Source of the DNA: Oscillospiraceae bacterium
GTDB lineage: Bacteria > Bacillota > Clostridia > Oscillospirales > Oscillospiraceae
DNA: 6,667 nt
Assembly (NCBI GenBank): GCA_021199595.1
Contig: JAJQHT010000161.1
Span: 1-6,667, forward strand
Direction: 5' to 3'
The notes below the pieces were generated by a model. It was not told the DNA's origin and searched no databases. It was given only the letters and a program-made list of their open reading frames with translations. The translations under genes and the position numbers were made by a program. This document shows, one piece after another, positions 1-5,641 of this stretch; positions within the stretch are counted from its first letter, which is position 1, and every line of letters starts with the position of its first letter.

Positions 1-561
1 GGGGTGGGGCTTGCCGACAAAATAGGCGCTTTTGCCGGGGGCCAGCTCGATGGGGGAGATAAGCGCCCGGCAGGCGGGGGCAATACCTGTTTCCGTGGGG
101 CCGGTCAGGTCAGAGTTGGTGCCGATGAGCTTGGCTCCGGCGTTTACCAGGCGGATGGCCTTTGTCATCTGCTCCAGGTTATAGCTGGATGCCTCGCCTA
201 CCACCACATAGTCCGGGTCAACGTCGTTATAGGTGATGCCTTTGTCATAAAGGGCGTTGAGCACGCCATGCTCGCCTATCACATAGGCGCTGCACCCCGG
301 GGCCTGGCTGTCCAGAAAATAGGCGGTGGCCAGCGCACTGGTGTAAAAACGCCTCTCGTCAATGTCCAGCCCCATGCGCTCCAGCTTCTTTTGTAGCTCC
401 CTGGGGGTATATTGACCAGAGTTGGTCAGAAACAGAAAATGCTTGTTGTTATCCATCAGCCATTGAACGAACTCCTTCACGCCTGGCAGCAGACGGTTGC
501 CGTGATATATCACGCCGTCCATGTCGATGATGAAGCCTTCCTTTTTCCGTAATGTTTCCAT
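1..561 (-). CDS. HAD type IIA (NagD-like) phosphatase, N-terminal part, runs off the left edge
   Basis: This is the first 187 codons of a haloacid dehalogenase superfamily phosphatase of subclass IIA (NagD/AraL/PGP type), a cytosolic Mg2+-dependent enzyme family that dephosphorylates small phosphorylated sugars or nucleotides. The nucleophile motif is DMDGV with Asp13 and Asp15, followed by the YHGN segment usual for this subclass. Motif II is LTNSG with Thr46. The C2-type cap begins around residue 80. The conserved GTNSDLTGPTE stretch (147-157) leads to FVGKPHP at the window edge, where Lys184 is the motif III lysine. Motif IV with the Mg2+-binding acidic residues should lie outside the window; family members are about 260-270 residues. 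The ATG at 561-559 has an AAAGGAGGA ribosome binding site 9 bases upstream. It is transcribed in the same direction as ppk but appears to have its own promoter. The exact substrate cannot be read from sequence. Confidence 0.9.
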   Translation of the reverse strand, partial: METLRKKEGFIIDMDGVIYHGNRLLPGVKEFVQWLMDNNKHFLFLTNSGQYTPRELQKKLERMGLDIDERRFYTSALATAYFLDSQAPGCSAYVIGEHGVLNALYDKGITYNDVDPDYVVVGEASSYNLEQMTKAIRLVNAGAKLIGTNSDLTGPTETGIAPACRALISPIELAPGKSAYFVGKPHP

Positions 562-619
562 AAATATGTATCCTCCTTTGCGTCCAAAAATTTTCTTTGT
601 TCTGCTCTTCTTCTGCCTT

Positions 620-649
620 ATCATACCATATCCCGGCCTATGTTGTCCA
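620..649 (-). promoter_or_regulatory. Probable sigma-A promoter of the HAD phosphatase gene
   Basis: On the minus strand, TGGACA (649-644) is followed after 18 bases by TATGAT (625-620). Each hexamer matches the sigma-70/sigma-A consensus at five of six positions, and the bases TGG directly before the -10 box form an extended -10 element. Transcription would begin near 612, giving a leader of about 50 bases before the ATG at 561. The -35 box lies inside the loop region of the inverted repeat at 629-672, so the promoter and that hairpin overlap. Confidence 0.6.
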
Positions 650-672
650 CTGGTGACGGACGGGCCGGGATA
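629..672 (-). terminator. GC-rich hairpin just after ppk; possible terminator or operator
   Basis: TATCCCGGCC at 629-638 is a perfect 10-base inverted match to GGCCGGGATA at 663-672. A second small pair, GTCC (645-648) and GGAC (658-661), lies inside. The structure starts four bases after the ppk stop codon, which fits the end of the ppx-ppk transcript. However, neither side carries a T-run, so it is not a classic intrinsic terminator. It could instead be a 3' stabilising hairpin, or an operator, because it covers the -35 region of the downstream HAD gene. Confidence 0.4.
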
Positions 673-675
673 GAA

Positions 676-2823
676 TTATTTATTGTATTGTCTGGCCTTT
701 CTGTTTCTGCCGAGGCCGGAGAGCCACTGGAGAAGGCGCTGTTTCCGGCGCTGGCGACGCGGCTCCTCAGGCGGAGGAACGTCCAGCGGGTTCTGCATAA
801 AGCGGAGCTGACAGCGACGGGGCGGCTGGCTGGTCTTTACATGGTGATAAGCGCCGGAGCTGTCCATGACGCGGGCTTTTTCGTTGTCGGCCATCAGTTC
901 ATCCATGATGGCAAAGAGCTTCTGCCGCGTTGTTTCATCCTCTACCGGGCAGGCGATTTCTACCCGCCGCTCGGTGTTGCGGGTCATGAAATCCGCAGAG
1001 GAGATATACATAGAGGCTGTGGCCCTGTTCCAGCCGAAGCAATAGATACGGCTGTGCTCCAGATAACGGCCCACGATGGAAAAAACGGTGATGTTCTCCG
1101 TCAGTCCCGGCACGCCGGGGCGGAGACAGCAGATGCCCCGTATATTCATGACAATCTTCACCCCCGCCTGGGAGGCGGCGGCCAGCTTATCAATGAGCTT
1201 GCGGTCTGTTAGGGAATTGAGCTTCAAAAAGATATACCCTTCGCTGCCCTTGGCTATCTCTCCGTCTATCAGAGCCATGACCTGATCCCGAAGCTGGAAG
1301 GGGGAGGCCAGCAGCTTTTGGTACCGGCCCTTGAGATTTACAGTGGCAATATTCTGGAACAGCGCTGCCCCATCCGCGCCAATGACAGGATCGGCAGTGA
1401 TGAGAGACAGGTCAGTATAGAGCTTTGCCGTCTTTTCGTTGTAATTGCCGGTGCCTACCTGGGTGATGTATTGGAGCTGGCCCCGCTCCCGGTGTGTTAT
1501 CTGGCAAATTTTAGAGTGTACCTTGATGCCCTCGGAGCCGTACAGCACGGTGCAGCCCGCTTCCTCCATCCGCTCGGCCCACTGGATGTTATTCTGTTCG
1601 TCGAACCTGGCCCGCAGCTCCATGACCACGGTCACGTCCTTGCCGGATTCTGCCGCCGCGCAGAGATATTCCACCAGCTTTGTCTTGGCGGCCAGGCGGT
1701 AAATGGTGATTTTGATGGAGCGGACGCAGGGGTTGCCCGCCGCTTCCCGGATAAGCTGCAAAAACGGCTCCATGCTGTCATAGGGATAAAACAGCAGCAC
1801 GTCCCGCTTGAGTATCTGAGGAATGAGCCGTTCATTCTGACGCAGAGATACCGGCCATCTGGGGGTATAGGGCGGCTCGCAGAGTGCGGCGGCGCTCTCC
1901 GGAGGCAGCAGGTCGATGATGTTATATACATATCCGAGCTTTAGGGGCGCTTTGGAATGAAATACCTGGGCGGGGGAGAGGTTTAACTTCTGACAGAGAA
2001 AATCCTCCAGCGCGGGACAAGCGGCGCCTTGAATCTCCAGTCGAACGGGGGCCAGGCGGGTACGTTTTTTGACCACCTTTTTCATCAGCTGGCGGAAGTC
2101 CTCATCCACGTCGTATGCCTCGTCCTCCGGCGCAATATCCGCATTGCGTGTGACAGATATGACCGTCTTCTGCGTTACCTCAACAGCCTGAAATACCTGC
2201 CCGGCATATGCCAGCAGCACATCCTCCAGCAGAACATAGTGTATGCCCGGCCCTTCCAGCCGCAGGAAGGGCGGCAAGTCCTGTGGTACCGGGATGATGC
2301 CGAAGCTTGCATGTCCATCCACCTTTAAGGCAAGGGCGATGTTCAGGCTCTTGTTCGGCAGGTGGGGGAACGGATGGTGCATATCAATGACCTGCGGTGA
2401 CAGGAGAGGCAGAATGTCCTCCCGAAACCAGTGCTCCACCTGTTTGCGGGCCTTGCCTTCCAGCGTGTTCACATCCATGCGGCATATGTTGCAGGTGCGC
2501 AGCTGGCTTTCAAGCTGTGAAAAAACCTTGTCCCGCTGGTGATACAGCGGCGAACACGCCCGAAAGATGGCTTCCAGCTGCTGTGCCGGGGTGTCTCCGC
2601 TCTTGTTGTCCACATGGGTCTGCTTTAAAAGCGTCATGTCGGTCAGGGAACCCACTCGAACCATGAAAAATTCGTCGAGGTTGTTGGTGAAAATCTCCAC
2701 AAATTTCATCCGTTCCATCAGGGGAACGGTGGCATCCCGCGCCTCCTCCAGCACTCGCTGGTTAAAGCGGAGCCAGGACAGCTCTCGGTTTTGTGTGTAG
2801 CGTGTATCTACCTCTGTATTCAT
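676..2823 (-). CDS. ppk1: Polyphosphate kinase 1 (PPK1)
   Basis: PPK1 reversibly transfers the gamma phosphate of ATP onto a growing polyphosphate chain through a phosphohistidine intermediate. The protein is 715 residues against about 690 for Escherichia coli PPK. The N domain starts with the family signature NRELSWLRFNQRVLEEA (12-28). FTNNLDEFFMVRVG (45-58) contains the Asn that contacts ATP. The catalytic core follows: Arg376 in KITIYRLA and Arg406 in ELRARFDE match the Mg2+/phosphate-binding arginines, KVHSK carries the phosphorylated His436, TGNYNEKTAKLYTD (458-471) follows it, and GRYLEHSRIY carries the second catalytic His590. All key residues are present. The last 35-40 residues form a proline-then-arginine-rich tail (from about 680) not typical of E. 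coli PPK. The ATG overlaps the ppx stop as ATGA (2820-2823), and a GGGAGGAG ribosome binding site lies within the end of ppx, so translation is probably coupled. Confidence 0.97.
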   Translation of the reverse strand: MNTEVDTRYTQNRELSWLRFNQRVLEEARDATVPLMERMKFVEIFTNNLDEFFMVRVGSLTDMTLLKQTHVDNKSGDTPAQQLEAIFRACSPLYHQRDKVFSQLESQLRTCNICRMDVNTLEGKARKQVEHWFREDILPLLSPQVIDMHHPFPHLPNKSLNIALALKVDGHASFGIIPVPQDLPPFLRLEGPGIHYVLLEDVLLAYAGQVFQAVEVTQKTVISVTRNADIAPEDEAYDVDEDFRQLMKKVVKKRTRLAPVRLEIQGAACPALEDFLCQKLNLSPAQVFHSKAPLKLGYVYNIIDLLPPESAAALCEPPYTPRWPVSLRQNERLIPQILKRDVLLFYPYDSMEPFLQLIREAAGNPCVRSIKITIYRLAAKTKLVEYLCAAAESGKDVTVVMELRARFDEQNNIQWAERMEEAGCTVLYGSEGIKVHSKICQITHRERGQLQYITQVGTGNYNEKTAKLYTDLSLITADPVIGADGAALFQNIATVNLKGRYQKLLASPFQLRDQVMALIDGEIAKGSEGYIFLKLNSLTDRKLIDKLAAASQAGVKIVMNIRGICCLRPGVPGLTENITVFSIVGRYLEHSRIYCFGWNRATASMYISSADFMTRNTERRVEIACPVEDETTRQKLFAIMDELMADNEKARVMDSSGAYHHVKTSQPPRRCQLRFMQNPLDVPPPEEPRRQRRKQRLLQWLSGLGRNRKARQYNK

Positions 2824-3731
2824 TGCCTCTCCTCCCGGTGCAGAACCTTTTCCATGAGATACCCCTCCCGCACGCCGCAGCGGCTGACCTGGATGCGCTG
2901 GCAGTCATAGCGCCGCACAACGGTGCGCAGCACGATGAGGCCGGGGAGAATGGTATGCAGACGGTCGGGGGCGGCGGAAAGCATAAGCTGTAAGCTGCTT
3001 CGTCCGGGCTTTTTCAGCTCGTCATATATCTCATCCAGCTCCTGAGCTGTCAGACTGTGGCAGCTGTCCGGGCGGTCGTAGTAACGGTTCGCTATCTTGC
3101 AGGCCGCCCGGATGGTGCCGCCCACGCCGCACATATCCGCCGCCGGAGCGGGAGAGGTGTCCTGGGTCTTCAGTCGTGCGGTTATCTCGTCCCGAATGGC
3201 TCGGCGCTCCGCCTTGCTTGGGAACAAACCGCTGACATGGCGGCTGAACAGAGCCAGCGAGCCGGTGGGAACGCTGAAGGAGGACTGATAGGCCCCATCC
3301 CGAAAGCGGACAAGCTCTGTGGAGCCGCCGCCCAGGTCTACCAGCAGTCCATCTTTCAGACTCATCCCTTGTATTGCGCCCTGAAAGGACAGTCGGGCCT
3401 CCTCATCCCCGGAGAGTACGTCTATGGATAGGCCTGTGGCGTCCTCTATTTCCTCCAAAGCCTGTGCCGTGTTGGAGATATTCCGCAGCGGCGCGGTGGC
3501 GAATGCGTAAAGCTCGCCTATCTCCAGATTATCCATCAGCCGCTGGCCGGAGTTCAGCACCCGGCAGGCGGTTTTTATTCCCTCTTGGGAGAGTATTCCA
3601 TTTTCTATGAATCTGGCGAGACCGGCGGTTTCCTTCTTGTCCAGCAGCCGCCGGTTTTTTCCTTCTCCGTAGCCATAAACAGAAAGCCGTATGGTGTTTG
3701 AGCCAATATCTACAATGCCGCAGCGATTCAT
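2820..3731 (-). CDS. ppx: Exopolyphosphatase, short Ppx/GppA family form
   Basis: This 303-residue protein belongs to the Ppx/GppA family of the ASKHA (actin/Hsp70/sugar kinase) fold. Members release terminal phosphate from polyphosphate, and some also hydrolyse pppGpp. Visible motifs are the first phosphate-binding loop DIGSNTIRLSVYG (8-20), the ATAPLRN segment (78-84) with SGDEEARLSFQG (107-118) carrying the conserved Glu pair, the second phosphate loop VDLGGGSTELVRF (131-143), the PTGSLAL stretch (155-161), GVGGTIRAA (202-210) and the C-terminal GVREGYLMEK (286-295). It has only the two ASKHA domains and lacks the C-terminal HD-like region of the roughly 500-residue E. coli enzymes, as in the short forms of Actinobacteria and Firmicutes. 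The ATG at 3731 has GAGGGG about six bases upstream. Being first in the operon with ppk, with a 4-base overlap, supports polyphosphate rather than pppGpp as main substrate, but this is inference. Confidence 0.93.
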   Translation of the reverse strand: MNRCGIVDIGSNTIRLSVYGYGEGKNRRLLDKKETAGLARFIENGILSQEGIKTACRVLNSGQRLMDNLEIGELYAFATAPLRNISNTAQALEEIEDATGLSIDVLSGDEEARLSFQGAIQGMSLKDGLLVDLGGGSTELVRFRDGAYQSSFSVPTGSLALFSRHVSGLFPSKAERRAIRDEITARLKTQDTSPAPAADMCGVGGTIRAACKIANRYYDRPDSCHSLTAQELDEIYDELKKPGRSSLQLMLSAAPDRLHTILPGLIVLRTVVRRYDCQRIQVSRCGVREGYLMEKVLHREERQ

Positions 3732-3894
3732 CCGTTTCCCCTCGATGCTTCAAAAATATCTTATACTGACAATATACCCTCTTATGTGTAAAGTTCATTA
3801 TCAGAAATATGTAAAATTTGGGAAAATATCTCGTGCATTCTTTACAGATATTTTACCCAAACAAGATAGCAGGGAAACGTGGGCTGTACTATAG
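3732..3894. promoter_or_regulatory. AT-rich leader upstream of ppx
   Basis: This stretch holds no credible gene and is far more AT-rich than the rest of the window: by hand count 3781-3900 is about one third G+C. It should contain the ppx-ppk promoter. The best minus-strand candidate is weak: GATAAT (3802-3797) with TTTCCC (3825-3820) 17 bases before it, which would give a leader of about 58 bases. Another -10-like TATAAG (3765-3760) has TTTACA only at a 21-base spacing. TTTACA or TTTACC hexamers occur four times: minus strand at 3787-3792 and 3810-3815, plus strand at 3841-3846 and 3852-3857. Confidence 0.45.
3817..3861. repeat. Long AT-rich inverted repeat upstream of ppx
   Basis: TTTGGGAAAATATCT (3817-3831) pairs with AGATATTTTACCCAAA (3846-3861): all 15 bases of the left arm are matched and one A in the right arm (3855) is bulged. 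The spacer is 14 bases. The arms are AT-rich and have no GC-rich core, so this looks more like a protein-binding operator or a cruciform than a transcription terminator. It is about 85 bases upstream of the ppx ATG and would overlap the weak candidate -35 box. Confidence 0.6.
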
Positions 3895-4092
3895 TGTGAT
3901 AACATCCGGATACCGGGAAAAACGCGCTGCATCCGCAAGACGGCGGAGCTGGGTCAGCGTGCCGCGGTGATAGTCACGGGCGGTCTGGCAGAGCGCATCG
4001 TCCCCTTCTGCCGGAAGGATATTCAGTATGACCCATATCTGGTGCTGAAGGGCCTGTGGGCCTTATATCAGATGAACGGGCCGGCGGCGTGA
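3895..4092 (+). pseudogene. coaX: C-terminal remnant of type III pantothenate kinase (CoaX)
   Basis: The frame is open from just after a TAG at 3892 to a TGA at 4090-4092 and has no plausible start codon. From about 3931 it reads IRKTAELGQRAAVIVTGGLA, then ERIVPFCRKDIQYDPYLVLK and GLWALYQMN. This matches the C-terminal end of CoaX, where family members read V(I/V)ATGGLA, an acidic/hydrophobic stretch, then DP.LTL.GL...Y..N. CoaX phosphorylates pantothenate in the first step of coenzyme A synthesis and is normally about 255 residues with its phosphate-binding loops (DxGNT) near the start. None of the first roughly 200 residues can be found upstream: the preceding 160 bases are AT-rich and non-coding. 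The piece therefore cannot encode an active kinase and is best read as the stub left by a deletion or rearrangement. An intact copy is expected elsewhere if this organism relies on CoaX. Confidence 0.8.
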
Positions 4093-4109
4093 GCAGACGC
4101 CAACGCTTC

Positions 4110-4160
4110 AAAAAATCATCGGGCCGCGTCACAGCGTATTTTCGCTGGAGCGGCCCGATG
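4110..4160 (-). terminator. Intrinsic terminator of the TauE-type transporter gene
   Basis: CATCGGGCCGC (4117-4127) and GCGGCCCGATG (4150-4160) form a perfect 11-base stem. A second stem, CAGCG/CGCTG around a TATTTT loop, stacks inside it. On the minus strand the stem is followed directly by ATTTTTTG (six T, 4115-4110), a strong rho-independent terminator 20 bases after the transporter stop codon. Read on the plus strand it is followed by looser T-runs (TGTTTTGCGTTCTGTTTT), so it may also stop transcription coming from the coaX remnant side. Confidence 0.87.
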
Positions 4161-4179
4161 GCGTGTTTTGCGTTCTGTT

Positions 4180-4944
4180 TTATCCTGTTATCAGCTCGTA
4201 TATGACCCGCACAAAGAACAGAGCCAGCACGGCGCCTATCAGGGGCTTTACAATTTTTGAACCCTTTGTGGTGAAGCACTGGGCGCCCAGGTAATTGCCC
4301 GCAATGCCAAAAATACCGGCGGTCAGGCCCAGAGCCAGATATACCTGGCCGTTGATGAGATATGTCACGAGGGCGGCAGTGTTGGTGGAAAGGTTTATCA
4401 CCTTGGTGGTTCCGGCGGCGTCATTCAGACTCATATGGGCAAGGCCTGTCAACAGCAGCAGCAGAAAGGTGCCGGTGCCGGGGCCATAAAAGCCGTCATA
4501 TACACCGATGACAAGGGCGATGGCGCTGGCAAGGCAGGCAGTGCGCCGGGGGGAGAGAGGCTCCTTTCCAGCAGTTTCCATACTCTTGCTTTTGAACACA
4601 TACAGCGCCGTCAGGGGGAGAATGAACAGCAGCAGAATTTTAAAGATTTGGTCGTCCACCAGCAGGGCAAGATTCGCTCCGCAGGTAGAGCCGACAAGAG
4701 CGAACAGGGCGCAGAGCAGGCTCAGCTTAGCCCGGACATAACCCTTGCGCCAGAAGCGATAGGTAGTCAGAGTGGTTCCCATGGCGGAGCTGATTTTGTT
4801 GGTGCCGATGCTTGCGTGGACGGGAAGCCCGGCGATAAGATAGGCGGGCAGGGAGATAAGTCCTCCGCCCCCGGCGATGGCGTCCACAAAGCCGCCTAAA
4901 AACACCAGGGGGCATACGATAAGATAACGGGCGATTCCTTCCAT
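4180..4944 (-). CDS. TauE/SafE (DUF81) family membrane transporter
   Basis: This is an integral inner-membrane protein of the TauE/SafE family, whose studied members export sulfite, sulfoacetate or other small organosulfur anions. The substrate here is unknown. The family's internal duplication is visible: the first half has FLGGFVDAIAGGGGLISLP and then HASIGTNKISSAMGT, and the second half repeats it as GVYDGFYGPGTGTFLLLLL and then LNDAAGTTKVINLSTN. Hydrophobic segments account for about eight membrane helices. A start at 4953 (257 residues, MKYMEG) is possible, but there the AGAGGA ribosome binding site abuts the ATG with no spacing. The ATG at 4944 has the same site 9 bases upstream, so I chose it (254 residues). 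The gene stands alone, with a terminator after it and a divergent gene upstream. Confidence 0.9.
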   Translation of the reverse strand: MEGIARYLIVCPLVFLGGFVDAIAGGGGLISLPAYLIAGLPVHASIGTNKISSAMGTTLTTYRFWRKGYVRAKLSLLCALFALVGSTCGANLALLVDDQIFKILLLFILPLTALYVFKSKSMETAGKEPLSPRRTACLASAIALVIGVYDGFYGPGTGTFLLLLLTGLAHMSLNDAAGTTKVINLSTNTAALVTYLINGQVYLALGLTAGIFGIAGNYLGAQCFTTKGSKIVKPLIGAVLALFFVRVIYELITG

Positions 4945-4960
4945 GTATTTCATTCCTCTG

Positions 4961-4989
4961 TTGACAGATTTTTAAATCGTTTTTATAAT
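4961..4989 (+). promoter_or_regulatory. Perfect-consensus sigma-A promoter of the carbonic anhydrase-like gene
   Basis: TTGACA at 4961-4966 is followed after exactly 17 bases by TATAAT at 4984-4989, which is the full consensus in both boxes with ideal spacing. Transcription would begin near 4996 and give a leader of about 78 bases before the ATG at 5074. The promoter also lies just upstream of the divergent transporter gene, whose start codon is only 8-17 bases away, so the -35 box sits in the transporter's leader. Confidence 0.87.
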
Positions 4990-5018
4990 TGGGTCAGCTT
5001 CAAATTCTACTATATTTC

Positions 5019-5052
5019 TCCCTCGTCCGCAATAAAAATCTGCGTCGAGGGA
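5019..5052 (+). other. Leader hairpin before the carbonic anhydrase-like gene
   Basis: TCCCTCG (5019-5025) pairs with CGAGGGA (5046-5052). Inside it, CGCA (5028-5031) pairs with TGCG (5041-5044), separated from the outer stem by small unpaired bases, with the loop ATAAAAATC. The hairpin ends one base before AGAGGA and about 21 bases before the start codon. There is no T-run, so it is not an attenuator by itself. It could shield the 5' end of the mRNA or affect translation. Confidence 0.5.
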
Positions 5053-5073
5053 AGAGGAAAGCGGGGGTTTATC

Positions 5074-5577
5074 ATGCAGCTGTCATATAACGGAAAAAAT
5101 CCGGCCATCGGCCGGGGGTGCTTTGTGGCGGAAACTGCCGCCGTTATCGGGGACGTGACCATAGGAGAGGACAGCTCTGTCTGGTACGGGGCCGCCGTTC
5201 GGGGTGATTATGAGCCGATAACCATCGGCTGCCGGACAAACATCCAGGATAACGCCACCATCCACAACGATATGGGAAATCCTGTGGTCATTGGGGACGA
5301 CGTGAGCGTGGGTCACAACGCGGTGGTGCATGGGGCCACGCTGGAAAACGGCGTGCTGGTCGGCATGGGCGCGGTGGTGCTGGACAAGGCCGTGGTAGGG
5401 GAAGGCTCGCTGATTGCTGCCGGCGCCGTGGTGACAAAGGGAACAGTCATCCCGCCGAACAGCCTGGTTATAGGCATCCCGGCCAAGGTGGTGAAAACCC
5501 TCTCGCCGGGGACGAATCTGCAAAACGCCGCCAACTATGTGTCCCGGACAAAGCAGTACTTGCAGGATAGGGCATGA
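5074..5577 (+). CDS. Gamma-class carbonic anhydrase-like hexapeptide-repeat protein
   Basis: The 167-residue protein is a left-handed beta-helix of hexapeptide repeats of the YrdA/PaaY/gamma-carbonic anhydrase family, which forms trimers with a metal site between subunits. Repeats run from about residue 12 to 140 (IGRGCFVAETAAVIGDVTIG onwards). The three metal ligands of the archaeal enzyme Cam are present as His64 (NATIHND), His81 and His86 (VGHNAVVHG). Arg43 and Asp45 (VRGD) and Gln58 with Asp59 (NIQDN) of the active site are also kept. The acidic loop that carries the proton-shuttle Glu in Cam is absent, as in most bacterial short forms, so CO2 hydration is plausible but unproven. A C-terminal helix (146-167) follows. 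The ATG has GGGGG six bases upstream and AGAGGA at 5053. A consensus promoter and a leader hairpin precede it and a strong terminator follows. Confidence 0.92.
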   Translation: MQLSYNGKNPAIGRGCFVAETAAVIGDVTIGEDSSVWYGAAVRGDYEPITIGCRTNIQDNATIHNDMGNPVVIGDDVSVGHNAVVHGATLENGVLVGMGAVVLDKAVVGEGSLIAAGAVVTKGTVIPPNSLVIGIPAKVVKTLSPGTNLQNAANYVSRTKQYLQDRA

Positions 5578-5591
5578 AAAAGGTTATACAC

Positions 5592-5632
5592 AAAAAAGGA
5601 GCTGTGCCATGCTTTTGACACAGCTCCTTTTT
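5592..5632. terminator. Bidirectional intrinsic terminator between convergent genes
   Basis: AAAAAGGAGCTGTG (5593-5606) and CACAGCTCCTTTTT (5619-5632) form a perfect 14-base stem around a 12-base loop. Read on the plus strand it ends in five T after the carbonic anhydrase-like gene. Read on the minus strand the six A at 5592-5597 become six T after the small membrane protein gene. It therefore serves both convergent transcripts. Confidence 0.93.
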
Positions 5633-5641
5633 GGATTGTTG

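Noticed and set aside
640..1944. Long plus-strand ORFs (for example 640-1212 and 1318-1944) opposite ppk
   Set aside because: They lie wholly antisense to the PPK1 gene, whose protein carries every catalytic motif. Their translations show no family features and come from the GC-rich codon pattern of the real gene.
3691..3894. 67-residue plus-strand ORF in the AT-rich ppx leader
   Set aside because: It starts within the antisense of the ppx 5' end, has no ribosome binding site and spans the inverted repeat. Its composition resembles translated non-coding DNA.
3886..3915. ACTATAGT palindrome and nearby TCCGGA as a possible attachment or insertion site
   Set aside because: Both are short palindromes expected by chance. 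There is no flanking duplication, integrase gene or second copy in the window.
3974..4279. Minus-strand ORF crossing the TauE-type terminator and the coaX remnant
   Set aside because: It runs through a strong intrinsic terminator and into the transporter gene in another frame. The plus strand in this stretch carries the recognisable CoaX C-terminus instead.
5083..5523. 146-residue minus-strand ORF opposite the carbonic anhydrase-like gene
   Set aside because: It is a His- and Arg-rich shadow of the hexapeptide repeats and has no ribosome binding site or family resemblance.
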